Part shown: positions 32,594-40,925 of the stretch, piece by piece | How the letters are laid out: every line of letters starts with the position of its first letter | Position numbering within the stretch: position 1 is the stretch's first letter | Made by a program: the position numbers and the translations under genes | The notes under the pieces: generated by a model | The model's database searches: none | What the model saw: only the letters and a program-made list of their open reading frames with translations | Told to the model about the DNA's origin: nothing | Source of the DNA: Ruminococcus_G sp050944435 | Lineage (GTDB): Bacteria > Bacillota > Clostridia > Lachnospirales > Lachnospiraceae | Assembly (NCBI GenBank): GCA_050944435.1 | Contig: JBMNRB010000005.1 | Span: 100,231-164,230, forward strand | Direction: 5' to 3' | Length of the DNA: 64,000 nucleotides

Positions 32594-34090
32594 ATGGGCG
32601 AAGTAATTTTGGAAATGAAACAGATTGATAAATCTTTTCCCGGAGTTCACGCTCTGGATCACGTTAATTTTGATGTAAGACGGGGGGAAGTGCACGCGCT
32701 GATGGGCGAAAACGGAGCCGGCAAGTCAACGTTAATGAAGGTTCTTACGGGAATTTATCGGAAAGATTCCGGATCCATAGTATATGAGGGGAAAGAAATC
32801 GAATTTCACAATACGAAAGAAGCGCAGGATGCGGGCGTCATTATTGTGCATCAGGAGCTTAATATGGTAGGCGATCTTACCGTGGCGCAGAATATTTTTC
32901 TTGGACGTGAGCCCAGAAGAGGACTGGGCGTTGACGATAAAAAGATGATCAATGATTCAAAAGAACTTTTTGAACGTTTGAAAATTGATATAGATCCGAC
33001 AGAAAAAATGAGTGAGCTTACCGTGGGAAAACAGCAGATGTGTGAAATAGCAAAGGCAATTTCCCATGAAGCAAAGATAATTATTTTTGACGAACCTTCC
33101 GCAGCTCTCACAGAAAAAGAGATCGAGGATTTATTTGTCATTATCCGTGACCTGCGTAAACAGCAGATGGGAATCGTCTATATTTCCCACCGTATGGATG
33201 AAATTAAAGTCATTACGGACAGAGTTACGGTTATGCGCGACGGTACATATGTGGGGACGCTGATTACGGAAGAAAGTACGAAAGAGGACATTATTAACAT
33301 GATGGTGGGGCGCGTCATCTATGAAGACCCGAAGCAAGAAAGCGCCTGTCCCGCGGATGCTCCGGTAGTTTTAAAAGTGGAAAATCTGAACGCCGGAAAA
33401 ATGGTAAAAAACGTAAGTTTTGAGCTGAGAAAAGGAGAAATTCTGGGCTTTTCCGGACTAATGGGCGCGGGACGTACAGAAACCGCAAGAGCGTTGTTTG
33501 GCGCGGATCCGAAACAGAGCGGAGATATCTATATTAATGGGGAAAAAGTGGATATTAAATCTCCTCAGGATGCTGTCAAATATGGCATTGGATATCTTTC
33601 AGAAGACAGAAAACGGTATGGTGTGGTTGTGGGGAGATCTGTTGCTGAAAATACGACAATGGCATGCCTTGAAAACTACATGAAAGGATTTTTGATCAAT
33701 AAAAGGGCAGAAAACAAAGCCTCCGATGAGTATATAAAAAAACTGTCCATAAAAACCCCTGATTCTGAAGAACTGGTTATGAATCTGTCAGGAGGAAACC
33801 AGCAGAAAGTTATTATCGCCAAATGGCTGGCCCGTGACTGCGATATTCTTATTTTTGATGAGCCAACGAGAGGTATCGATGTGGGAGCCAAAAATGAGAT
33901 CTATAAATTAATGAATCAACTGGCTTCAGAAGGTAAGTCCATAATCATGATTTCCTCGGAAATGACGGAGATTCTCCGCATGAGCGACCGGATCATCGTC
34001 ATGTGCGAGGGTGAAATAAAGGGAGAGCTGGATATCTCCGAAGCTACTCAGGAGAAGATTATGGACAAAGCGACAAGAAATATTTCTTAG
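32594..34090 (+). CDS. Sugar ABC transporter ATP-binding protein (CUT2, double ATPase)
   Basis: 498 residues from the ATG at 32594 (AAAGGAG upstream); a TTG at 32570 would add eight residues. Two ATPase halves: the first has Walker A GENGAGKST, LTVGKQQM, DEPSAALTEKE; the second has degenerate Walker A GLMGAGRTE, LSGGNQQKV and DEPTRGIDVGAK, the usual asymmetry of RbsA/MglA-type proteins. It powers import of a pentose, hexose or cyclitol. Follows the first permease by 28 bases. Confidence 0.95.
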   Translation: MGEVILEMKQIDKSFPGVHALDHVNFDVRRGEVHALMGENGAGKSTLMKVLTGIYRKDSGSIVYEGKEIEFHNTKEAQDAGVIIVHQELNMVGDLTVAQNIFLGREPRRGLGVDDKKMINDSKELFERLKIDIDPTEKMSELTVGKQQMCEIAKAISHEAKIIIFDEPSAALTEKEIEDLFVIIRDLRKQQMGIVYISHRMDEIKVITDRVTVMRDGTYVGTLITEESTKEDIINMMVGRVIYEDPKQESACPADAPVVLKVENLNAGKMVKNVSFELRKGEILGFSGLMGAGRTETARALFGADPKQSGDIYINGEKVDIKSPQDAVKYGIGYLSEDRKRYGVVVGRSVAENTTMACLENYMKGFLINKRAENKASDEYIKKLSIKTPDSEELVMNLSGGNQQKVIIAKWLARDCDILIFDEPTRGIDVGAKNEIYKLMNQLASEGKSIIMISSEMTEILRMSDRIIVMCEGEIKGELDISEATQEKIMDKATRNIS

Positions 34091-34100
34091 GAGGGGCATT

Positions 34101-35087
34101 ATGAAGAAGAAAAGTAAATTTCGTAAACTGGCGTCAACACAGGAATTTATCGTATTTATCATACTGGTCCTGTTATATGTGGGATTTGGCGTTCTGAATC
34201 CTCAGTTCGCGCAGTACAGAACGTTAGTCACATTGTTCGATTACTCGAATTTTTATATGCTGATGGCATTTGGCGTAGGTCTTACGCTGATTACCGGCGG
34301 TGTCGATCTTTCCATTGGTACCGGTCTGGTTGCGTATGCGGCAATAGGCGGGGCGGTCATCCGTTCTTTGGAGGTACCGGTTATGGTCGGTATGCTTGTC
34401 ACACTTCTGACAGCTGTTGTATTCGGCCTTATCAATGGCGTGCTGGTTGGAATCATGAATCTTCCTCCGTTCCTGGCAACGCTGTGCACCAGTATGGTTG
34501 CCCGGGGAGCGGGTTCTCTTGCAACCAATAATTTCGCCACGCCATGGCCAATGCTTTCACAGCCCGGCGGATGGTTTCACAACATCTTCAAAATCAAGAC
34601 GGAATCAGGCACTCTGATTCCCATAGGTTTTATTTGGGTTATCCTTCTGCTGATTATTTTGCGTTACGTGCTGAACAGTACAAAATTCGGACGATATGTA
34701 ATTGCCATCGGATCGAATAAGGAGGCAACGATGCTTTCCGGTGTCAATGTTAAATTTTATCACGTAATGGTTTATGTGGTATGCGGGTTATTCACAGGCA
34801 TTGCATCCCTTGCCTATGCGGCTGCTACTCCGACGATTCAGCCGGGACAGGGCGCCGGTATGGAGATGGACGCCATCGGAGGAGCAATAGTCGGCGGCGT
34901 GTCGGCGGCAGGCGGATATGGAACAATTCCGGGTATTTTCATTGGCACCTGTGTAATTCTGGTATTAAAGGTGGGGCTTCCTTTTGTTGGCCTGAATGCC
35001 AACTGGCAGCAGATCATTACCGGGTTTGTTTTATTGATGGCTGTGCTGATAGATATCATAAAGCAAAGAAGATCTGTAAATATCTGA
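34101..35087 (+). CDS. ABC transporter permease, CUT2 class, second copy
   Basis: 328 residues, multi-pass, with TGGVDLSIGTGLVAYAAIGG and ATPTIQPGQGAGMEMDAIGGAIVGGVSAAGGYGTIPG, the same family landmarks as the first permease but clearly diverged. Eleven bases after the ATPase gene. A 187-base gap carrying the second promoter follows. Confidence 0.93.
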   Translation: MKKKSKFRKLASTQEFIVFIILVLLYVGFGVLNPQFAQYRTLVTLFDYSNFYMLMAFGVGLTLITGGVDLSIGTGLVAYAAIGGAVIRSLEVPVMVGMLVTLLTAVVFGLINGVLVGIMNLPPFLATLCTSMVARGAGSLATNNFATPWPMLSQPGGWFHNIFKIKTESGTLIPIGFIWVILLLIILRYVLNSTKFGRYVIAIGSNKEATMLSGVNVKFYHVMVYVVCGLFTGIASLAYAAATPTIQPGQGAGMEMDAIGGAIVGGVSAAGGYGTIPGIFIGTCVILVLKVGLPFVGLNANWQQIITGFVLLMAVLIDIIKQRRSVNI

Positions 35088-35164
35088 TGATTTTATAATG
35101 ATTTATTATTCATCCTATAAAAATAAGAATCTTTTTCAACAAAAACGAATGTATATTATTGTGG

Positions 35165-35231
35165 AAAATGTAGAAATGGTATGAAATCAACAATTCAGAC
35201 TTGAAAAACAGAATGAATTGATTTATATTCA
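35165..35231 (+). promoter_or_regulatory. Second promoter/operator of the island, before the dehydroquinase-like gene
   Basis: TTGAAA (35201-35206), 17-bp spacer, TATATT (35224-35229), inverted repeat TGAAT-N8-ATTCA (35214-35231), and the AAAATGTAGAAA block from 35165, 36 bp before the -35. Every distance equals that of the 31433-31499 promoter. Confidence 0.75.
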
Positions 35232-35274
35232 TACTATAAAATGATTCTGAAGAGAAAAAGAAAGGAGTATACAC

Positions 35275-36816
35275 ATGATGATAACAAAGAAAACAGCAGA
35301 GGTAAAAAATGCAGTGATAGGCGGAAATGATTATGTAAGATTCATCTCCATTGCGCCGTCGAATGCCGGGGAGATGAAAAATCAGATTCAGGAAGCCGCG
35401 CAAAAAGGAGAAGCCGGCATTGAGGTTAAAGTTGGAAATCTTGAAAAAATCAGCGATGCCCTTGCTGTTCTGACGGACTGTAAAGATATCCTTGGGGGAC
35501 AGGCAGTGATTCTTAATCTTGATACGACTGGTTATGATATGAGCGCATCGGAGGACGAAAAACTGCAGGCTGCAGATGAAGCGGCAAAGTCCGGCATTGT
35601 TGATATCATTGGAGCAGAGGCCTTCGCTTCGGAAAAATATATTGCAGCAATGAAGAAAATCGCCGTTGATAATGGACGGAAACTGATGCTTTCTTATATC
35701 AATTTTGATGGAATCGCAAAAGAGGATGAAATCATCCATACCGCCAAGGCTGCTGAAACGAAGGGCGCTGATATGATTTACCTCGCTTATATGGCAAAAG
35801 ATGATCCGGATGTCATTGTACTGGGATATGCGGCAAAGAAAATAGCAGCAGGCAATCTTGTTAGTGTGCCCACCTGTGTATTCCCTATGGGAGAAGTTGG
35901 ATTTCAGACACGTATCCTGTCAGAGCGGTGTGGAAACAATTTCGGATTTTATCATCTTGTGGAACCGGAAGGCGGTCTGTTTGAAAGTTATGAACAGTAT
36001 AAAGCAATGTATGAAGTTTATGGAGACTGTAAGAAGATACAAAGTAAAATTCAGTTCAACATGGGCGAGAACCATATTATGGGTGGTGAAAAATTTATTC
36101 GCTGCTTTATGCTGAAGGAGAGAACGAAAAACGATATTCTGGAAGCTGCGAGAAATGTTGCCCGCTATAATCCGGAAATGGTGGAATGGCGTGTGGATTA
36201 CTGTCTGCCGATGGACAGCAGCAAATTTACAGAAGATTACTGGAAAAATACGCTGAAAGAAATCAAAGAAATCCTGCCGGATGTTCCCATGCTTATGACC
36301 TTCCGTGTAAAAAAAGAAGGCGGCAAAACCTGGTATCCGGATGAACTTCGCCTGAAAATGGCCGCCGCGCTGGTAAGCACAGGGTTAATTGAATATTGTG
36401 ACTGTGAAATCGACAATGATATCAACTATATCAATACTCTGAAAGACGCATGTGTGAAATCAAATACGAAGTTCGTAGTGTCCCAGCATAAATGGACGGA
36501 AACCCCCAGCAATGAAGAAATCGAGGCAACATTCCGGGAATGCGTTGATAAAGGCGCCGATCTTCCGAAATTCTATTTAATGGCAACGAATTATGATGAT
36601 GCAGTCAGAACCTCTGTGGTTACGAAAAAACTCAGGGAAGAAGAGTTGGATATGCCAATCATTATCTGCGCGATGGGCGATACCGGATTGATTACCAGAA
36701 CATTGGGAGGGTGCATGGGCGCCGATTTTGAATTCATTGATGTAACGGGTATCAAAGGCGGAGAAGAAGAAGATGTTCATTATGTAGATCAGCTGGCAGA
36801 TATTTTTGAATATTAA
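35275..36816 (+). CDS. Fused double type I 3-dehydroquinate dehydratase-like protein
   Basis: 513 residues, about twice AroD. The C-terminal half (about 250-513) has the type I signature in order: VEWRVDY, PMLMTFRVKKEGG, YCDCEID, VVSQHKWTETPS (catalytic His), KGADLPKFYLMA (Schiff-base Lys) and AMGDTGLITR (Arg). The N-terminal half follows the same fold order (IEVKVGNL, LNLDTTG, MLSYINFDG, KGADMIYLAYMA, FPMGEVGFQTRI), but the His is replaced and the Lys is Tyr, so only the second half looks active. ATG with AAAGGAG. Placed at the head of a catabolic operon; dehydration of 3-dehydroquinate or a keto-cyclitol is inferred. Confidence 0.8.
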   Translation: MMITKKTAEVKNAVIGGNDYVRFISIAPSNAGEMKNQIQEAAQKGEAGIEVKVGNLEKISDALAVLTDCKDILGGQAVILNLDTTGYDMSASEDEKLQAADEAAKSGIVDIIGAEAFASEKYIAAMKKIAVDNGRKLMLSYINFDGIAKEDEIIHTAKAAETKGADMIYLAYMAKDDPDVIVLGYAAKKIAAGNLVSVPTCVFPMGEVGFQTRILSERCGNNFGFYHLVEPEGGLFESYEQYKAMYEVYGDCKKIQSKIQFNMGENHIMGGEKFIRCFMLKERTKNDILEAARNVARYNPEMVEWRVDYCLPMDSSKFTEDYWKNTLKEIKEILPDVPMLMTFRVKKEGGKTWYPDELRLKMAAALVSTGLIEYCDCEIDNDINYINTLKDACVKSNTKFVVSQHKWTETPSNEEIEATFRECVDKGADLPKFYLMATNYDDAVRTSVVTKKLREEELDMPIIICAMGDTGLITRTLGGCMGADFEFIDVTGIKGGEEEDVHYVDQLADIFEY

Positions 36817-36849
36817 TATTGATTAAATAACGCAGAAGGAGGATACAAA

Positions 36850-37881
36850 ATGAAAGCGGCAATATTTGAAGGAGAAGGTGTTCTCACAGTAAAGGATATT
36901 CCGGCGCCTAAGATTACGAAACCGGATGATGTAATTATAAAAGTAGAAGCAGCCAGCATATGCGGCAGTGATATTCATGGTCTGGCAGTTCCTCCGGGAC
37001 AGTATATGAAACCTGGTATTATCTACGGACATGAGTTCAGCGGCGTGGTTACCGAAATCGGCGATGAGGTGGAAGGATTTTCAGTGGGGGACAGAGTGGC
37101 AGTTAATCCCCGGGTCCGCTGCGGCAGCTGTTATGAATGTACCCATGGAAAAGGCGATCTCTGCTCAAATTCTGATCATTACGGACAGCTTGCCGATGGA
37201 GGTTTCGCGGAATATGCGCTGACAAGCGCAAAACAGCTTTATCATGTAGCGGAGGGGATCAGTCCGGATCTGGCCTGCCAGACGGAGCCTCTGGCCTGTG
37301 TCGTAAGTTCACTGAGAAAGGTTAATCCTACTCCCATGGATTATGTCATTCTCTATGGCGCAGGTCCTATCGGCTTGACTTTCCTGCGCACCTTAAAAGT
37401 ATTCGGTGTAAAAAAACTTATTATGACAGCAAAAGGCGCGGATCGTGTGGCAGAAGCGAAAGCATGCGGGGCAGATATCGTTGTGGATGTGGAAAAAGAA
37501 AATATTGAAGATGTCGTTAAAGCCAATTGGCCATTTAAAGCGGATGTTATCATCGATGCGGTAGGTCGGGGCGCTGTTCTCCCGGAAGCATTGAAATTAA
37601 TCAATCCCCAGGGACGTATCCTTCTCTTCGGACTGGATAATAATGCCAGATCTGAAATTGCGCCCGGTGCGGTCGTATTAGACGAAATAATGATTGTAGG
37701 CGCGCTTGGCAAAGATTTTCCTGGAGCTCTGGAGCTGCTTCAAAATGATGAATTGGGTCTTGAGAAATTTATTACCCACAGATTTCCGCTGGAAGAGATT
37801 CATAAAGGCATTGAACTGATGCGGAATAAAAAGGCATGCCGCGTGTTGATTTATCCCAACGGCCTGCCGGAAAATGACTGA
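36850..37881 (+). CDS. Zinc-dependent medium-chain dehydrogenase (polyol dehydrogenase-like)
   Basis: 343 residues. GroES-like domain with catalytic-zinc residues in SICGSDIHG and YGHEFSG, and structural-zinc Cys in CGSCYECTHGKGDLC; Rossmann part has ILYGAGPIGLTFL. Resembles galactitol-1-phosphate 5- and sorbitol dehydrogenases. Strong GAAGGAGG upstream. It lies 33 bases after the dehydroquinase-like gene and 17 before the next dehydrogenase. Confidence 0.9.
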   Translation: MKAAIFEGEGVLTVKDIPAPKITKPDDVIIKVEAASICGSDIHGLAVPPGQYMKPGIIYGHEFSGVVTEIGDEVEGFSVGDRVAVNPRVRCGSCYECTHGKGDLCSNSDHYGQLADGGFAEYALTSAKQLYHVAEGISPDLACQTEPLACVVSSLRKVNPTPMDYVILYGAGPIGLTFLRTLKVFGVKKLIMTAKGADRVAEAKACGADIVVDVEKENIEDVVKANWPFKADVIIDAVGRGAVLPEALKLINPQGRILLFGLDNNARSEIAPGAVVLDEIMIVGALGKDFPGALELLQNDELGLEKFITHRFPLEEIHKGIELMRNKKACRVLIYPNGLPEND

Positions 37882-37898
37882 TCGGAGGGAAGACGACT

Positions 37899-38945
37899 AT
37901 GAAAGACGGAATGATGAAAGGGATTGCTTTTATCAGCACCGGCAAGTATGCGTATGTTGAAAGGCCGATTCCCAAAATTGAAAAAAACAACGATGTACTC
38001 ATTAAAATACTTGCCACAAGTATCTGCGGCACAGATGTACATATCCTGGCGACACCGCCGCTGTATCCTGCAACCCCTGGGAAAATTATCGGCCATGAAA
38101 TGGTGGGAGAAGTTGTGGAATGCGGCAGTGAGGTAACAGAGTTTATTCCTGGCGACCATGTCATTATGGATAATAATATTGCCTGCGGAACCTGTGAAAT
38201 CTGCAAACTTGGAGATTACAATGTTTGTCCTAATATGAAATCCATTGGCATGGAGATTGACGGCACCTTTGCGCAGTACTGTGTGGCGCCGGACAGCAAT
38301 CTGGCGAAAATCAACAAAGATGTGCCGGTGGAGAGAGCGATCTTCGCAGAGCCGCTGAACGTAGCGTTCGGAGGACTGAAAAAAGTAAAGCTCATGCCTG
38401 GCGATAATGTGGTAATCGTCGGCGGCGGACCTATTGGAATGTATTTTGTCAAACTGTGCAAACAGATGGGGGCCGGCAAAGTTCTGGTAACCGGAAGATC
38501 CCCGTCCCGCAGAAAATATCTGGAAATGAGCGGTGCGGACCGTATTATAAATACCAGGGAAGAGGATTTGCTGACAGCCGTACACGAGGAGATGCCTCTG
38601 GGGGCGGATCTGGTTATTGAATGTGTCGGAACAATGATTGCTGAATGTGTCGACTGCTGCCGACCTGGCGGAACAGTGCTTATCGAAGGATTAAGTGAAA
38701 ATCAATATCAGAATATCAGTCAGCATGTCATTGCGCGAAAGGGTATTAATGTGATCGGCAGTTTTATCGGAAATAATGTTCTGCAGGCAGTTGCCAATGG
38801 ACTGAATAGCGGAATGCTGGATTTTGAATACATGATTACCCATAAATTGAATTTTGATCAGTTCGAAGAAGGACTTGAAGCAATGAGGAACGGAACAGCG
38901 TTGGAAGTTATTCTGTATCCGTGGGGACTTCCTGAAGAATTCTGA
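37899..38945 (+). CDS. Zinc-dependent medium-chain dehydrogenase, second copy
   Basis: 348 residues; the ATG at 37899 follows GGAGGG, with alternative Met codons at 37911 and 37914. TSICGTDVHI and GHEMVGEVVECG carry the catalytic-zinc ligands, CGTCEICKLGDYNVC the structural-zinc Cys; VIVGGGPIGMYFVKLC is the dinucleotide site. Only moderately similar to the preceding gene, so the two likely oxidise different positions or intermediates. Confidence 0.9.
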   Translation: MKDGMMKGIAFISTGKYAYVERPIPKIEKNNDVLIKILATSICGTDVHILATPPLYPATPGKIIGHEMVGEVVECGSEVTEFIPGDHVIMDNNIACGTCEICKLGDYNVCPNMKSIGMEIDGTFAQYCVAPDSNLAKINKDVPVERAIFAEPLNVAFGGLKKVKLMPGDNVVIVGGGPIGMYFVKLCKQMGAGKVLVTGRSPSRRKYLEMSGADRIINTREEDLLTAVHEEMPLGADLVIECVGTMIAECVDCCRPGGTVLIEGLSENQYQNISQHVIARKGINVIGSFIGNNVLQAVANGLNSGMLDFEYMITHKLNFDQFEEGLEAMRNGTALEVILYPWGLPEEF

Positions 38946-38987
38946 TCATTGCCGTAAGTATCAGCGCACAGTAGGAAAGGAGAAAGT

Positions 38988-40028
38988 ATGGAATTAGCGA
39001 TTGGAGTAGTAGGCCTCGGCGCGATAGGAAGAGACCATGTCAAACGTTTTCATGAGAGAATTACCGGATGTAAGGTAGTCGCTGTCTCTGAAGTAAACGA
39101 GGAGGTCGGACGTAAAGTTGCCGAAGAGTATGGCGCTGAATTTTATGCGGATGGGGAGGAACTGATCAACAGTCCCAAAGTACAGGCTGTCGTAGTTACC
39201 ACCTGGGATCCGGCTCATGCGCAGTATGTACTGGCCAGCATTAAAGCAGGGAAATACGTTTTCTGCGAAAAACCGTTGGCGACAGAAACGGCGGAATGCG
39301 AGGAGATTATAGCGGCGGAGCAGGCATTCGGCAAAAAGATTGTTCAGGTTGGTTTTATGCGCCGTTATGATCCCGGATATGTGGAATTGAAAAAGACCAT
39401 CGAAGAGGGTAAGATCGGACAGCCTCTGATTGTACATGCATGCCACAGGAATATGACTCATGCGGCAACGATGACATCAGATATGTCTATAAAAAATTCC
39501 GGCGTTCATGAAATTGATGTTCTGCGCTGGCTTCTGGATGATGATTACGTATCCGGCCAGGTTGTTCTTCCAAGGCAGAGCCGGATTTCGGCAGAAGAAG
39601 GTCTGCAGGATCCGCAGATCATGATGCTGAGAACGAAGAAAGGCATCTGTATTGATGTGGAAATCAGCCAGAGTTCAGGATATGGATACGACATTCAATG
39701 TGAAGTTGTTGGGGATCTGGGAACGGCAAGACTGCCGGATCCGCCGCGGGTTATCACTAAAACCGAATGCACGCGCGCATCGGGCATTATGCCTGGATGG
39801 GAGACACGTTTTGTTGAGGCTTACAACATTGAGATGCAGGATTGGGTTGATCGCGTGAAAAACAGGCAGCCGCTGATCGGAGCCTCCGCATGGGACGGGT
39901 ATATGGCCTGTGTAACGGCGAATATACTGGGACAGTGCCGCGAAGAAGGCGGAACATCAAAAGAAATCGTCTTTCCGGAAAAACCTGAATTTTATATGAC
40001 AGCTGAGAGGAGAGATTATGCACTATAA
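38988..40028 (+). CDS. iolG: IolG-like inositol 2-dehydrogenase (Gfo/Idh/MocA)
   Basis: 346 residues, the IolG length. Rossmann start LAIGVVGLGAIGRDHVKRF, CEKPLATETAECEEI with the catalytic Lys, GFMRRYDPGYVELKK, SGVHEIDVLRWLLDDDYVS, then DPQIMMLRTKKG, GYGYDIQCEVVGDLGTARLP and SAWDGYMACVT. These match remembered features of B. subtilis IolG more closely than the two related genes at 27-29.5 kb. It probably oxidises a ring hydroxyl of an inositol or related cyclitol. No iolB, C, D, E or J gene is in the window. Overlaps the radical SAM gene by 11 bases. Confidence 0.85.
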   Translation: MELAIGVVGLGAIGRDHVKRFHERITGCKVVAVSEVNEEVGRKVAEEYGAEFYADGEELINSPKVQAVVVTTWDPAHAQYVLASIKAGKYVFCEKPLATETAECEEIIAAEQAFGKKIVQVGFMRRYDPGYVELKKTIEEGKIGQPLIVHACHRNMTHAATMTSDMSIKNSGVHEIDVLRWLLDDDYVSGQVVLPRQSRISAEEGLQDPQIMMLRTKKGICIDVEISQSSGYGYDIQCEVVGDLGTARLPDPPRVITKTECTRASGIMPGWETRFVEAYNIEMQDWVDRVKNRQPLIGASAWDGYMACVTANILGQCREEGGTSKEIVFPEKPEFYMTAERRDYAL

Positions 40029-40902
40029 CGGACCGATTGTACGGCCGCAGACGGATGCTGACAGTATTTTTATCGAGGTAACGGTTGGCTGTACCCATAA
40101 TAAATGCAGTTTCTGTAATTTTTATGAAGGGTATCCTTTTTCCGCCGCACCGCTGGAGCAGATAGAGGAGGATCTGGGAGAGGCAAGCCGAAAATATCCC
40201 AAAGCAAGGAAAATCTGGGCCAACGGAGGAAATCCATATGTGCTCAAGACAGAAAGGCTGGAACAGATTGGCAGGATGATTAAAAAATATTTTCCGGAGA
40301 GCCGGATATCAACTTATGCCAGAGTGACAGATCTTACACACAAGAGTACAGAAGAAATGAAACGGTTAAAAGAATGCGGGTTTGAGGACCTGGTCGTCGG
40401 CTTTGAAACGGGCGATGACGAAGCCCTTGCTTATGTAAACAAAGGATACACATCAGAGGATATTCTGTCAGGCTGCAGAAAACTGGAAGAGGCGGGCGTT
40501 GATTACCGCATGATTTTCCTGGGAGGTCTGTCCGGAAAGGGAAAGTGTGTGGAATCCGCGAAAAAAACCGCGCGTCTTCTGAACCAGCTGCATCCCTACT
40601 TGATGTACTTAAATTCTGTATCCATACTGCCCGGGACAAAATTATATGAGGACCGGGAAAACGGAATTTTCCAGGAAGCAGGCGAGCGGGAGCTTGTTTT
40701 GGAATTCATCACTCTGCTGGATCGCATGGAACATGAGATAGCAATTTTTGCCGCACCAAATACAACACCATTTTCATTCTTTGTGGATTTGCAGCCGCAA
40801 AAGCGGGAACTATTGGACTTTATGCAAAAATACATCGAAGGACTTGATGAAGAGCAGGAAAAACAGATTTCCTGGCAAAGGAGCAGCGGGAGAAGCGTTT
40901 AG
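40018..40902 (+). CDS. Radical SAM protein of unknown function in the catabolic operon
   Basis: 294 residues. The [4Fe-4S]/SAM motif is VGCTHNKCSFCNFY near residue 25 (C-x4-C-x2-C, as in HemN/Elp3/MiaB-like proteins with longer first spacing). It is followed by KIWANGGNPY, LVVGFETGDDEAL and a TIM-barrel-type remainder ending near residue 285 with no extra Cys cluster or B12 domain. Its start lies inside the preceding dehydrogenase gene, so it is translationally coupled. Reaction unknown; no partner for a peptide or tRNA substrate is visible. Confidence 0.85.
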   Translation: MHYNGPIVRPQTDADSIFIEVTVGCTHNKCSFCNFYEGYPFSAAPLEQIEEDLGEASRKYPKARKIWANGGNPYVLKTERLEQIGRMIKKYFPESRISTYARVTDLTHKSTEEMKRLKECGFEDLVVGFETGDDEALAYVNKGYTSEDILSGCRKLEEAGVDYRMIFLGGLSGKGKCVESAKKTARLLNQLHPYLMYLNSVSILPGTKLYEDRENGIFQEAGERELVLEFITLLDRMEHEIAIFAAPNTTPFSFFVDLQPQKRELLDFMQKYIEGLDEEQEKQISWQRSSGRSV

Positions 40903-40925
40903 CATAGAAAAGAAAGGAGAACTAT

